From: Helicostylum pulchrum
Lineage: Eukaryota; Mucoromycota; Mucoromycetes; Mucorales; Mucoraceae
NCBI GenBank assembly: GCA_025677825.1
Contig: JAIXMO010000037.1
Span: 62,001 to 126,000 of the forward strand
Direction: 5' to 3'
DNA: 64,000 nt
The number at the start of each line of letters is the position of its first letter. Within the stretch, counting starts at the first letter, position 1. This document shows, piece after piece, positions 1 through 13,250 of the stretch. The position numbers were made by a program, and so were the translations under genes. The notes under the pieces were generated by a model. It saw only the letters and a program-made list of their open reading frames with translations, did not search any database and had not been told where the DNA came from.

Positions 1-811
1 CTATGCGTAGTTAAGAGTGGTGGTACTGGTATCAGTGGTATATGATTGGTTTTGATGTTTTCCGTAGGTGTTAGACTATCGCTATTACTTGTTTGAGCGG
101 GTACAAGATGGGTTGGATCGATTTCTCCATCGGCAATTTCGGTTGGTTCATTGTTATATTCCAGTCTTTGACTTGATAAATCTACTAGAAGAGAAGAATT
201 GGATCGGGTATGTTGTTGACTTGTATATGGCGTTACTTTTTCTAAATAAAATTTAAATTATTTGAGCGTCAATATTTATATACATATATATATCTTATTT
301 TACCTTTGTTGGATACAGATCGTTTTAACAATGGAGTAGTTACGGATGCAGTGGGTATAGGAGGTAATTTGGAAGTAGGTTTAGGTGGCAAGACCGGCTT
401 GCTAACATGAGTAGGTTTAGGTGGAAGAGGAGGAGCAATTTTAGTGCCAAGTGAAGTAGGTGAATGATACTCGATAATCTTTTCAATATGATCAACACAT
501 GTATGTAATATAGATAATAGCGCTGTAGCATTTTGTGGTTTCGAAACAATGGCTAATAATAAACTTAATATACACATTATTTTATTATCTTTTGCAATAA
601 TGGGACTTACAACAATGAACAAATTTTACGTCAAATAATGACTGCATAGTCATTTGAGCTGTTGATAAAAATGTAGTATAAGCATCCTAATTAAAAATAA
701 AATAAATTTGTTAAATTCTTGTCACATATACATATTAAGGAAACTCACTTTTATTTGACCATTGTCAAAATGGCGAGATGCAGTAGCTAATGAAGATTGT
801 GGATCTTCCAT
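1..811 (-). CDS. MIT-like / proline-rich protein, 5' part (runs off left edge)
   Basis: Unrecognised protein, only its N-terminal part in the window. Four exons join in frame: 811-749, 686-611, 552-304 and 241-1, all with GT-AG introns of 59-63 bp. The start is the ATG at 811 (MEDPQSSLATASRHFDNGQI). Residues 5-45 are helical and read like a MIT-type (microtubule interacting and transport) helical repeat. A proline-rich stretch with repeated PPxPPKP motifs follows (possible SH3 ligands), then a Ser/Thr-rich linker and IPLIPVPPLLTTH at the edge. MIT plus PxxP architecture would fit an endosomal or trafficking protein, for example one with a VPS9 domain beyond the edge, but that is inference. 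The exon structure is well supported; the function is not. Confidence 0.65.
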
Positions 812-817
812 ACGACT

Positions 818-849
<32 letters not shown>

Positions 850-3389
850 TTTTTATTTTGGTGATATTTATAAAGTCAATTGATAATCGTCGAGTACTAG
901 ACTTTTTTTTTTAAAAAAAAAAGGAAAGGAAGATATACAAATGTTTATAAACAAGAGAGAAAGAAGAAGTATCATTTTTTTTTTCTTTTTGTTTATTAAA
1001 AAGAGATTAAAAAAAAATCATTTGAATTCCGAAGATAAACCACAAATTGGTTGGAGAGACAAAGGTGATTGTTGTTGAAGTACATGTGTCACTGTTAATA
1101 TATAAATATTCCTCCTCCCCCTTTATTTTATGTTATTCTATTATTTTAATTAATTGATTATCTTTTTAGACATGAAATATACAAATATGATTACTTTTAT
1201 TTATTAAAAGTCATCAAGATCTTAACCACCAGATACCACTCCCCATATCATTAAAAATCCGACAATGATCCTCTCTCGATGTACAATGTCTCGTCAATGT
1301 CTTCAAGACACTTATCATCGGCCGGAACAACTTTATTTTCACTAACTTCACAAGAACAAAGCTACACAAACACTTACTTTTTGAATAACATATCCATCGT
1401 TATTCTCGGTCTGAGACTTTTTTTTTTTTTTAATGAACGATCCTTATTTCTACCTACCGAAAACTACCATTACTGCTCTTCTAGCTGAGCCCTTTCGTAG
1501 TAAGCGCAAGTCATCATCCGACTGTGGTACTAGTACTTGTAATCCACGTATCGTGGTTCCCGGAAGGCCATCTAAAACATCAAAAACGCGTTCTTTGTTT
1601 TATCATTAGAATAGGTTTATAACGCATAAAGTATCCGTAAAAAGTAGAAAGCTGATTTAATTAGCGTTAAAAAACAAAAAAAGCTAATGAGACGTCACTT
1701 CAAGCCGATTTTTACTTTTTGTGTATCTTGTTTGTTTATGATAAACTTCTTGACCGAGTATCGAGATTTTTTTTTTTGCCTCAATTATTAAACTTACGTA
1801 GCGCCACTCAACGCCTTTTAATCGATGCTGGGTACCATTTAGTTTAAAAGGGTTCCCTCGAGCTCTCGGGGGGACAGGCGGAAATTGCCTTTTTTTTTTA
1901 TTTTTTCAATTGACGATTTTTTTTTTTTTGAGTAACATCTCGAAAAAAAAAAAATTAGATGTTGCGCAAAAAAAACTTGGTATCATTTGATTCATGACCA
2001 AAAGAAGCACGGGGAGGTGGCTATATTCAAGGTTTTTTCTTCTTAATTGTGTGTTGATAAGACAAAAAAAGGTATTATACTTGTTCTCAGCTTGATACAG
2101 TTAAGATAAATACGATTCTTTCCGAGAATCTGTAACCAATGTTGAGGTCGTACTTTTTTTTTTTTTTTTTTTTTTGCTATCTGATGTGATTTGTAAATTT
2201 TGCATAAATTCTATATTAGAAAAAAGTGGCTTTTGCTTTTGTGTCCCGAAAAAAAAGAGAGTAGAACTTCTTTACGAAGAGCATCTTCTATAAAGACAGG
2301 TTTTTAGTTAATAACGCATTTATATTTAGAATTATATTTTACTAACCTTGTAATGATGACCTATTTAATTGTTATTTTCGTTTATCACAATGAAATTTTT
2401 TAGCCGAAAAATAAAAGTTCTAGGCCATTATTAATGAAAAGGAAACTTGTGTGAATCAAGTTTGAACGACAAGTGCGCACATATGTACAAAGAAAAATGA
2501 TTAACCACCTTACGTGAGTATTATAAAGAAAACTAGTGGTATAGATACGCCATGATGATGAGTGAATAGAGCACATGAGTAAAAGTGGCCCGCTATTTTA
2601 TTACAAACCTATATAGCTCTTCTTAGAGAATGTTGGAGCGTCGATTTCTAGTTACTAGGCAATCAAGGATTTATTCTTCTTAGAGTAGCTATTTCAGACC
2701 AAGAACTATGTTTTTGCATCGATGGAAAGATTTGATATTTATGCTAGCGGGGAAAACTGGAATTAGCCCAGGCTAAGGAATTAGTCAAAAAAGTGGCACC
2801 TGCTTTCGTAGAATCGACAAGAACTCTGGTTTATTATAACGGGTTTCTCTATATTCGTCCATCATCAAAATCATTTTTATTTGATTGTGCTGACAGCTTT
2901 CGCATTATATAGATATTATATCTTTAGAAAAAAAAACAAACTTTGGTAAGACATCCTTTGAGCGTGTACCAGTAATGTGCATCGGCTTAACAACTCTATC
3001 ATGTCTGAAAAGTGAGTACATATAGTACTTTATACAATACTACATATACATGATGATTAATACATATTAATCTAGTATTTGGTGCATACAATACTATTTT
3101 ATGTAGCTAAATCTGTCGATCAAAATTTAATAGAGTAAAAAACCGTTCTAGTTGTTCCGACTCGGCTTTTTTTTTAGCTTCTCTCATTTACTAGTATTAT
3201 TTTCCCCTCTCTCTATTCTGCATTTACTCGAGACTTATTAATGACATAATAACGTTGGTTAATTGTTAATTTTTCTTTTTGTTCATTACCCGGGTTTTAA
3301 TAAGGTGAGATATAATTTTTGTTTTCATTAAAAAAAAAAAAAAATTCAATAAGGATTTTTGTGTGTAACAACTAATTTTATTTTTTATT
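812..3389. other. Gene-free stretch with decayed repeats
   Basis: About 2.6 kb between two divergently placed minus-strand genes. It holds many A and T runs. A tract at 1478-1516 shares about 45 bp, including AGTAAGCGCAAGTCATCA, with 57828-57871. A degraded copy of the dispersed upstream module lies at about 2430-2640, with GCTCTTCTTAGAG at 2620. An open fragment lies at 2754-2912. No intact gene was seen. Confidence 0.6.
2754..2912 (+). pseudogene. Short coding-like remnant
   Basis: Plus-strand frame starting LELAQAKELVKKVAPAF and ending with a stop after about 50 codons. Residue composition is protein-like (amphipathic helix, then LVYYNGFLYIRPSS). Immediately upstream the same frame has stops. 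It follows a copy of the dispersed upstream module. I do not recognise the family. It may be the relic of a repeat-borne gene. Confidence 0.3.
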
Positions 3390-5795
3390 TTAGAATTTAA
3401 TTTGATCCTTGTAAATCATATATTCAGCGGGTTTAAGGCCTTCGGGGTAATGAGTAATCAAGTTACCGCTTTCAGCTAACACGGGCCAACCTACAATACT
3501 AAGTTCACCTTCAGTATCTGTCCAAGTATAAGCCAAAATTGTAATTTGATTGTCTTTTGCTTGAATTAAGTCATCGGGCAAGTAAAAGTCATGTTGAGGT
3601 CCGTCACCGTTACCGTAGTACCGAGCGATCAAGACATCGTTGATCGAAACCATGGCAGTCCAAGCACCATTCATATGAAGACGAAGAGGCACGTTGTAAG
3701 ACGAGCTTGCTTTCTTTAAGGCGTTATCGAATCGGAAGCGGAACCATTGTACGCCCTGAGATACGGAAATGGGAATTTTATAAACGTTTTCCTCTGCAAC
3801 CACTTGATCCAATTGTTTCCAGCCTGTGGTTTCTCCTTCATCTGGGAACCCTGTAGACATGAATGGGTTTGATAAGGTACGAATATCTACACCAGTAATT
3901 TCCCAGTCGGATTGTTCTTTTACGCCATTTAATTTAGCGTGCGTGATACCACGAGGGTTACGAATATCGTTCATGATAAATGCTTGACGATTTAAACCGA
4001 AACTTTCAACAAGTACAATTAATTCGTTTTCAAGTTGGTCAGTGTGAGAGAGATAAGGTGTGAGATCGTAAGTGTGTTTTCCCAAGAACCAAGGGTCTGG
4101 ACCGATTTTAGCGCCGGGCATGTAAAGTTGACGAGAGTATGTTGTATGACCTCCTACAACCTTACCATTGACAAGTACTGTTGCACGATGACGAGCAGTT
4201 AATGTTAAGATAACTTTAGGGTTTTCTTTACTGGGTGTTTTAAATTGGTTACGATACAAGACGTGTCCACTAAGGTACTGGTAATCAATAGCGTCAAATG
4301 ATACATAAACGTTCTTTCCAAAACGCCTCAAAGGTTCCCAAGGCATATCTTTAAATACAGCAGTACGGCTTTCAAACTTTTTAAAGCTGATGGTGACAGG
4401 TAAAGGAGATTTTGAGTCTTGATCATATTTGAATGTTTGGATAAAAGGAAGGTCATAAACACCAGTAGATTGTGTCATGCGAGTATCTGTCAAGGCTTCA
4501 AGAGAAAGAACATGTGCTTCAGTTTCAGAAGGACGATGGTTTACTTCAAGCTTTTGAGATTGTCTGTTAAAATAAAAGGTATCGGCACCCCAAGCAACAA
4601 AGGCAGGATATGTCTTTTTTCCGTTGTTCCAGTAAGGTTCTTGGAATTCAGCAAATAAAGTACTGGCATCGTGTTTGGTAAGACCAATAATGTAAATACT
4701 GCCAGTGGCAGACTCGAGTTTAGTCCAACCGTGATCTTTTTCGAAGGAAATAATGATAGCAGGACCATCGACACGTACTGTATTATCTTGCATGTTACCA
4801 GTCACCGTTACTTGCTTGTTCGTGAATGCCATAGCACCAACAAGATTAGGTTCAACAATCCAAATCTCTTGTTTGTTTTCTTTATCCACGATACGGCTTA
4901 AGATGGGAATGGTAGACATGATTAAATGAAGATCGTTTTGGGTAGCATAGTTACCGACTGCAATAAATGATGTCTTGTAAGGTAAATAGCATCCCATGGT
5001 AAGACTACCTTCTTGTTCATCAATAGTGACATCAAATGTTTCGCGCTTTTGACGGTCAAAGTTTCTAAAGAAGGTGAAGGTGACGGGTTGATCAGCTACA
5101 GATTGACGTTGTAAATTTAAAGTGTGAGGAATGGAGGTCTTGACGTTTGGATCGGTAACACGTTCTGTCTTGGTGAAATAGGGGTCGAATGAACGCGTAA
5201 GGAGTAATGTCTTACGAAGGTTTCGGCCTCTGGAAGAGAGCATACCAAATTCACGAATACATGCGGAATAATCATAAGAAGTATATACATCTCTATTATG
5301 GAAGTATGTAAGTATGTTATTGATATTTCTCCTTTTTTAGTATACTTACGGATCGCCAAGAGTACCCCAGTTGGTACCACCATAAATCATGTAAATACTA
5401 GCCATTGTTACACCTTGTGCTAAAGAAGTCTCGACAAGAAGTTTGGTATATTCTTCGCCGTAGAAATCAAAGATTTGATCATACGTGTGTTGAAGTTGGT
5501 AGTGATTAAACCAACCGCCTTGAAGTTCAGGAATAAAGATAGGTGACTAATGTATTTAATCAGTTTTTTTTTCTTTCTCTCTCTCTCTCCTCCCTTTTTT
5601 TTGTTGTTGTTGTTAGTGGTTTATACTTACGTCTTTAGCACCGCCTCCAAAGCTTCTGATTTTACTTTCCACTTTATCCATTGAGTTTTCCATGTTCTTT
5701 GGGTCCCACTCGTCCCAATCTCCAACAGATACACCACTGTTAATTAACCAAGATTTTGGAGAACTAGAAGGTGCAAAAACTAGATATATAATTCA

Positions 5796-5839
<44 letters not shown>

Positions 5840-6741
5840 TATTTAATCATTTCTATATTTGTAAATTACTTACTGACATATTTATCAAATCCATAAAGAT
5901 CAATACCAAATCTCTTTTTACCCTTCTTATGATCTAACTCGGGACGAGGTACCCAACCACCTTCTTCAAAGCCATCATTTGTAAACAAAGGCACGGTGAT
6001 CCCAGCATCTCTTGCAGCCTTCGCCAAGACTCTCATCTGATCATGAAGACCCACTGGCAGCATTCCATTCATTGTTTCAAACAACTCGTTATCAATCTGT
6101 ACGCCCAACACGCAACCTTTTTTATCGCCTTTATTTTCGGTGATTTGATGCTTAGCCAAAATGGGTAAGATAGCATCCATCCATTGAATTTCATAATTAG
6201 CAAACTTTGCATCATAGATACGCCACAACATCATAAAATTATGACGTATGTTCAAGTCTCGTTTAGCAACAACCCAACCAGGGTATCCACCTCCTTGAGT
6301 CTCTGCACAAATATAAGGACCGGGAGCCGCTAATACAAACAAACCGAGTTCCTCGCAAAGTGTTAATAAGTAGTCAATATCTCGGTTACCGTCGAAGTGA
6401 TAAACGCCATCAGCAGGGGAATGGTAACCCCAATGAAAGTAGATTCGAATCGAGTTGAAGCCAGCAGAACGGTATTGTTTCAAGATGGGCGACCAACGCT
6501 CTTTATCGGGTACTCTCCAATAATGAAATTCGCCAGATAGGATTTGTGTGGGCTCGCCTTCAATGGTAAGGGCGTATTTGTCCCAGTCAAGGAAATCATG
6601 GTAACGCGTACGGTTGTAAGCAACAGAAGTCGTGGTGATATCAAGTGAGCCTAACGTACGTTGGTGTGCGTAGTAGTAGAAGCCGCCCAGTATAACCGGG
6701 ATTATCGCAAATAGTGAAAATAGTGGAGCCATGACGGACAT
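3390..6741 (-). CDS. Beta-galactosidase, glycoside hydrolase family 35
   Basis: Releases terminal beta-galactose from glycans, probably cell wall or plant polysaccharide. Four exons join in frame: 6741-5874, 5779-5631, 5546-5350 and 5292-3390, giving 1038 residues, the usual size for fungal GH35. Residues 7-24 are a hydrophobic signal or type II anchor. The TIM barrel follows (GEFHYWRVP, AAPGPYICAE). VQIDNE places the acid/base at Glu219. IPELQGGWF, in exon 3, places the nucleophile at Glu346. GGTNWGTLGDPD is rebuilt only when introns 2 and 3 are removed, which supports these splice sites. The long C-terminal part holds the beta-sandwich (jelly-roll) domains. Intron 1 contains a (TC)n microsatellite. 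Secreted or membrane-anchored is inference. Confidence 0.95.
5799..5834. repeat. (TC)n microsatellite in intron 1 of the GH35 gene
   Basis: About 18 uninterrupted TC units, lying in the intron between exons 1 and 2. On the transcribed strand it is a GA repeat. A shorter TC tract lies in the next intron near 5576-5590. Confidence 0.9.
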
Positions 6742-9700
6742 GTAAACTGAATCTCTTTCTCTCTTTTTTTTTTTCTTTTACAAAAGAAGGAGGGAAATGT
6801 AAAAGAAAAAAAAGGGAAAAAAGAAAAAAGAAGTTTATGCGAGATTCGGGTCATCAAAAAAAAAAGGTGTACTATACCTTTTGAAAAGCAGTTTAAAATC
6901 TATAAGAATAAAGTGGATTAAAAAAAAGCATGTGTGTGTGCATTTGAAAAGTAGGTTATTGTTTGGGTCTAATGTACGAATGTTTTTTCTTTAACGCTAC
7001 TATTGTTCATTAGATGCAATTGCTTTGCCTTTTTGTTTGTTTGCAATGACATAGGGTGTCGTATAACATGTTTACGGTATTCACAGACCATTACCCATCC
7101 TTGTATTACATGAATGAACTGGCGTATCTTGGCAATGGCTCTTATTGCAGAGATTTAGAGAGAGTCTCTTCCCTTTCCGTTATTATTATTCGGCATTTTT
7201 TTTTTTTTAACGTGTAAATATACCTGTTTTAACCTAACGTGCTGTATTTATATTTAAAAGATGATGGTATTAAAACAACCGAGAACTGCCGTTATTTAAA
7301 TGGGCCAAGGTATTTACACAGAATTAGTCTCTCTTTACTACGCAGAGTAAAAGAAGCGATTGAAAGAGAGGGTTAGTCAATAGCACTTTGATGTAATGGA
7401 TATTCTCTCTTTTTTTTTTGTACGCGTATTAAATATATTGAGTCGTGTCTTTGGCAACATTTGTTGTAAGACACTTGGTAACATAGAACATCTGGCAGAA
7501 GGTGTAGAAGCGCTTCTCCGCAGATGTTCCTTTGGCGTGGTCAAAGAGGAAGTCTCGTTGTTACGCACACGAGTTATGATAGACGATTACGTTTATGTTA
7601 CTATTTGAACTTTTCGGTACTTTTTATTTTGCTCTTTGATGTTTACTCCAAGTGACAATTTGGGCATAAGCTTATACTTTTTTTTTTTACTATTACTATT
7701 TATCCTTATTTACATTATATATTATTCACTATTATGAGTAGAAGAAGCTTGAAGAAGCTTGAAGATTTACTTTATTGCTATAAAAATTTATTAAACATAG
7801 CAAAGCACAATAGGACCAGAGCACTATAGGTCCATATCACCATAAAAGGGTCGCACCAAGCACAGAGTGAGAGGATTTTTTTTAAAAAAAATATTGCTGA
7901 ATATTGCTCTCATAGACTATTTTCGACGACGAGAACTTTTTTAAGGAACATGACAATAGTTGGGCGGAGGTGTTATATGGATTATCATTCTTTCAAGAAA
8001 AGTGGATACTTACCAAAAAGGGTAGATGGATATAGCTTGCACCCAATAAATATGCAGGTACTTATTTTTTACATACATCTTTTAAACGAGCTTATATCTC
8101 GTATTTACTGTCTTTTATTTTCCTTTTGTCCTTATGAACGAATACAGTTCTTCTTAGAGCAACGGCCGTGCATAAAAGGCACTTGAAAAAAGATGCTTTA
8201 CACTTCTTTTTTTTTCTGAACGCGTAAATAGACTGTGTTTCAAGAGCCCCTCCTTTACCTTCTAATTTCATATATACATATACATGTATATTCGAAACCG
8301 GTCTACATAGTCAATTATAATGGACCACTCTTTTAAATTAAAACCCCATGAATAATGCGATAAAATACTGTATCAACAAACAAAATGATTAATTGATGAT
8401 GACAAAGACATCCATTTAAAGTAAGTTTATTTGCAAAGTTCTATATTTAATTATAACTGAAGAGCGTGATTGTAGGATAAAATAAAAGAATGGCTTATTT
8501 CCAGACTGCTGGTTACCGCTTATTGAAGTTCAGCGTCTTTTTTTGTCAAAAAAAAGAAGAAGCGTTGAACCAGACCTGTTGTTCAACCTGTCGTTACTGG
8601 TGAGCTAGAAAGAATACCGTCGGATATATCCGTAGAGCACCGCCCTCATCGTACTTGCGAGTACTCTCTTGCGCAAAACGAGCCAGATGAACGCTTTAGC
8701 ATGAAGAACACTATTACGCAATTAGGTAAATATGTTAACCCAACATAGTTATATGATATTTGTCTCCTTGTGTTAACTAATATTTATATTATATATAACG
8801 ACTTTGCGTCGTCTGTCAGCAAGCTCTCTGCAGAGAAATACGGTCACCCAGTTTAATCTTATTGGTTCCATATGTTCACTGTTACCATTCAATTGGTGCC
8901 GGTGCTGCCCCAAGTGTTACCCTTGTCTCATCTACCTCGTTAACCATCAGTGCAGCTGCATTTAGTAGTAGCGACAAGCGATGCTTAAGAGGGCTAGGTG
9001 TGTAACCAACACAACATTTTCTTCAAAGATAAATGTACCTTCATAGTAAAGTACTTGGTTACTGAAGATGAGAATTCTCGATCCAACATGAAGGTATCAT
9101 TTAGGATGAATAAACGAATATCCGATAATAATTGTGCACTGTACAATTGTAAAGTTGGGGCGAGACAATATCCGATACATACCTATGTACACCATTTTCA
9201 TCTTCACAATGAAACTCACATACTTTCAGAGAATTTACGCCACAGGTAGTTAAACTGGGGGGGGGGGCATCGTTGCCTTCATTTTTTTGTTTGTTTGCAA
9301 GCTTAACAAGATTCGATTCTACATATGAATTCTGTTCTGTATTGTTTGAAGTCGGCGATAAGAGCAAGAACACCTCACACTGCCAGAGAGATCGTGCAAC
9401 AAGAAGATAGGCTTGAATATGCCGCTGTTCTTTTGACGTGTAGCACGTTAAAGTGTCCAGCTTCACGTCCATTATTGGAGTGGTTATCGGAGAATGGTGC
9501 GTCCCTCTCTCATGTACCAAAAAAACAAAAAAATAAAGTTTTTATATTAGTTTCTTCATTAATACTAATTGTCAAAAGTATTTTCGATAGCCCTTTCCCC
9601 CCACATCTTAAAATAAAACATTTATTGGAAACACCATCTCATAATCTGGTACTTAAGAGAGAGCAATAGTACATTACTTACCTGAATTATACAATATTCT

Positions 9701-10834
9701 TACATGTGGACACTTTTTTTTCAGAAAAAAAAAAAAAATCTCGCTGATATTTATCATTTTAGAAAATGGTTAAGTTGAAACATGTCTTAACAAAATAAAC
9801 TTTTAGTTTATTTATGTCGTACGGACTCTTTTTGAGAATAGGGTCCTCGCATATAATCGTTACCTCCGCACCATAAAAGAACTTTTTTTTAAAAAAAAAC
9901 ACACGCACTATTGTTTCAGATGTAATTCACGATGTACGATAACAGACTTCACATACTAAAAAAAAAAGTTGATTGTAATAATAAATGATAAAGGATAATT
10001 GGCTAATGATTTTCGGCCCGGAAGAAAAACAGTAATTAGTGAAACGGGAAGCTTTATGATTTCATCTTACGAGATAAATTGAACAAAACATGAGCTAGTT
10101 AGGCTTGACAAAAAAAAAAAAAGAAAGAGGGAATGAAAAGCCAGCTTTCTATACAGTTGTATTTTTTTTTTTGAAGTAATGCATATTTGCCTTTTAGTTC
10201 AACGGTTTTAGAACTTACCGGGACGTCTTCAGTTTCGACGGTTAAACTGGCATTAGACCAAACAACGTCGACATTTTTTTTTCTGCACTTTGATAACTAT
10301 GCACCTGATAAAAACTTTTGTGATCTTTTTTTTTCAAAAACGAACGAAATCGTTCACTTGTTATATCAACAACACTGTTTATAGAGAACGGGTCCGGTGG
10401 GGGGGGGGGATACTATTGAGTTTTTATAGACATTTTTCTATTTGTTATAAAGTGATACTTAACGTGTGACCCCATATGAAAAAAATAAAGCAAAATGTAT
10501 TGATGTTCCGCTGGCACGAGCGTAACTGCTTTTCAAAAAATGGTACAATAAGCAATTAGTGCTGTAAACTCAGATATTAGTCTATTTGCACTTTTTTTTT
10601 ATTTTTTTTTGCAAGTAAATAATAAAAACAAGGGGAAGACTTTAAAGAGAATAAATCCACTGACAAACAAAAATATTAACAGTGTATTTTGTTGAAAATA
10701 ATGTTATGAACTTTAAATAATTTGGATGAAAAATCAACCGGGCTTTTTTTTTAAACTTCAGTAACCGTTTTTTTTTCTTTCTGTTTTGTACCTCTTTCTC
10801 TCTTTTTTTTGCAAAAAAAAAAAGTTTGAGTGAT
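6742..10834. other. 4-kb gene-poor intergenic region with decayed fragments
   Basis: Shared upstream space of the GH35 gene (-) and the Zn2Cys6 gene (+). It has many homopolymers and several short open frames I cannot assign: 7396-7608 on plus, and 9101-9520 and 9325-9669 on opposite strands. Part of the dispersed module is present at 8135-8270 (GTTCTTCTTAGAGCAAC, then CGCGTAAATAGACTGTG). A coding-like remnant lies at 8569-8723. No intact gene was recognised. Confidence 0.55.
8569..8723 (+). pseudogene. Coding-like exon remnant
   Basis: Open plus-strand frame reading PVVQPVVTGELERIPS and then EHRPHRTCEYSLAQN, ending at a plausible donor (ATTAG/GTAAAT). A TGA lies just upstream in frame. The composition is that of a real protein, but the surroundings are repeat debris and I cannot name the family. 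A matching acceptor near 8818 leads only to a short, doubtful continuation. Confidence 0.3.
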
Positions 10835-13250
10835 ATGTCTGATTCAACTAGTTCAGACAAGCAACTCAACTTGGGAGCTGCTTGTTTTCGCTGTCGCGGA
10901 TTCAGGTAAAAAGAAATTCAGTTTAACGAAAAAAAAAAAAAAAAAAAAAAGGATGATGATTAAGTATATATTTTTTTTATTGAAATGTAGACATGCATGC
11001 GATAGAAGAAAACCGTCGTGCTCACGGTGTTACCGACGAGGCATTAGCTGTGTGTACCCCGAAGCAGCACCTACACTTAAAAACCTCCAACAGGCTACCG
11101 AAACACTTGGAGACCGAATCAAGAAATTTAGCGATAAACTAGCGAGCCCAAGCACACCCGATAGTATTATTTCAACCTTTTCCGACCACGACCACGACGA
11201 CAGAGATACGATGAGTGAGAACAATGGACCCAAGAAAAGATCACGAGCGTACAGTAAAGTAGCCACTTCTTCTACGAGCAGCTTTTCAGTTTACCCCTGT
11301 ACCAAATGCTTTAAAGATCTACAGCAATGCGATTTGACATTACCCAATTGCAGCCGTTGCGAGTCGAATAATTTCGAATGTACTTTTAAAAAGAATGAAC
11401 CAAAGGCCAACCACGTATCACAGGTTTTGACCACCATGAATAAAGTGATGGATCAATGGCAAGATTCAATTGATCGTATAGCGCGAAAGACACGAGAATT
11501 ATCTTGCAAGGCTAATTTTATGCTGAGGTCCCCTCCTCCTCCTACCGCGTGGAGAATTAACAGCACCAAAAAAGGGTTGTCGATTGAAAGCAACGTCAAT
11601 TCGTATCATGATCTATCTACGATGGTGGATCAAGTAAAACAAACGGTTACAGTGACGCCCAAAATCAAGAACATGGAACGGAAGGGAAGTACGGCACCTT
11701 CTACACCTCATTTGATGGACGAACCGGTCATTGAGTTTGATGATACCAGTTCCATTCATACAGCGTCGGGTTTCGCTATTTGGAACCAGTGGTCTCATCC
11801 CACACACGCTATGCCGCAAGACTACCCCATTGATATATCTCAAGAACTAACAGATAATTTAGTCGAGCTTTATTTTCGCACACCGTGCTGCTCGTCTATA
11901 CGATTACCTATTATTGATTCGAAGGATTTTTTGGCACGGTATCGGGACCCTGATGCAACGAAACGTCCGTCGACCGTGCTGATTTATGCAGTGTGTGCCA
12001 TGTCTGCTCGAAACGCATTTCAATTACATGTGTGGAGTAAACGGCCTTCGTTTGGAGCCCCGCAATACAATATGGGTAAAGCGCTATCTGTTGCGTACTG
12101 TTTACGTGGTCGTGAACAGTTGGCAGATTGCTTTGATGAAGCAACATTTGATAATTGTCAAGCAGCATTTTTACTGTCTTACTGTAATTACCAAAACGGG
12201 TACCCTGGAGTGATTTATTTCTATGAATGGATTGCGTATACGATGGCGTTACAGTTGGGGCTTTATGATGAAGGGAAGGAATTGACGAGGTATGAGACGA
12301 TGCTGATTTGGTGTATTTATTATTGTAATGCGTGGTATAAGTCGTTACAGGGTAGCAATAACGGTAATAGCAATGGAGTGAGTCAGTGTAAACCAAAGTG
12401 TGGAATGCCAAGTGTGTTGTTGGATCGACCGGATGAAAGTTTGTTTGAGCAAGGAGGAGAACCGAATGAAGGAGTTGTTGATTACTATGTTTGGAATACG
12501 TGGGTGTACCTTATCAAGCTACAGGTGCTTCGTGATCAATCTATAGCTAAACTTGTTTCTTATCAAATGAATGGACGTTTAGATGGTAATTTACCACAGG
12601 ATTTATTGGGTATGCAGGAAACATTAAAGGAGTTTCATCAAAGTCTCCCTACGGAATGGCAATCACCTAATTTGGATGTCACGGACAACAAACATCAAGC
12701 TTCTTGTTCATCGACGACAGATTTAAACGAGACTACGTATCATGTTGATTTAAAATCATTTTCACAGTACTGTATTAATTTTGTTAGCTTACACTACAGT
12801 ACGAATGAAATTATTTTATATCAAGCGTTTGTACCACTGGGCCGACTTCCAAGTTCACCCATCTCTATTCAAAGCTTGGAAACCTGTTTGAACGCAGCTA
12901 GTAACATTAGCCAGATTTCGGAACTGATGGTGCAAGATTGCCATGTTCCATTGGTGGGTTTTTTGTTTGCAAGTATCGTTTATCGAAAGTTGCTAAGTTA
13001 CCCAAATGATCATTATTACGAATTAGGTAAATTCGCTTTATTACGGTCTGTCGAGACGTCGAAGGCGTCGATTAACTTCAAGTACGATTTTGAAATGGCG
13101 CAAACGCTGGTCGGTGTCATGGAACGAGATATACAGTTGGTTATTTTACATCGCGCGTCCAGTAGTATTATAGATTCTTCAGTGGATGGTTCTCCTTCTC
13201 CTTCTCCTCCTGATTATAATTCGCTTGGTCAAGCAATCAAAGAGTGGTAA
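10835..13250 (+). CDS. Fungal transcription factor with two Zn2Cys6 clusters
   Basis: Nuclear DNA-binding regulator of 776 residues. Two exons, 10835-10905 and 10991-13250. The 85-bp intron interrupts the first zinc cluster after its second cysteine. Cluster 1 spans Cys17-Cys44 and cluster 2 Cys127-Cys154. Both follow CX2CX6CX6CX2CX6C exactly. A short helical, coiled-coil-like segment (about 52-75) and an acidic/basic linker separate them. The middle region, roughly residues 300-520, looks like the fungal-specific transcription factor (MHR) domain: VELYFRTPCCSSIRLPI, YAVCAMSARNAFQ and MALQLGLYDEGKELTRYE. The C-terminal end is Ser/Pro-rich. The start was chosen because only ATG 10835 joins in frame to give the complete first cluster. 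Target genes cannot be told. Confidence 0.93.

Noticed and set aside
68..256. Plus-strand open frame at the left edge
   Set aside because: Lies antisense to an exon of the minus-strand gene whose four exons join in frame; it is a shadow.
1279..1488. Plus-strand 69-codon frame
   Set aside because: Contains a T-run encoded poly-Phe and no recognisable domain; sits in repeat debris.
7377..7608. Overlapping frames on both strands
   Set aside because: Either strand looks weakly protein-like, but no splice signals or family could be recognised, so no gene is called.
9101..9669. Antisense pair of frames of 114 and 139 codons
   Set aside because: They overlap on opposite strands, neither shows a domain, and a G9 run interrupts the neighbourhood.
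11911..12411. Minus-strand 166-codon frame
   Set aside because: Entirely antisense to the conserved middle domain of the Zn2Cys6 transcription factor.
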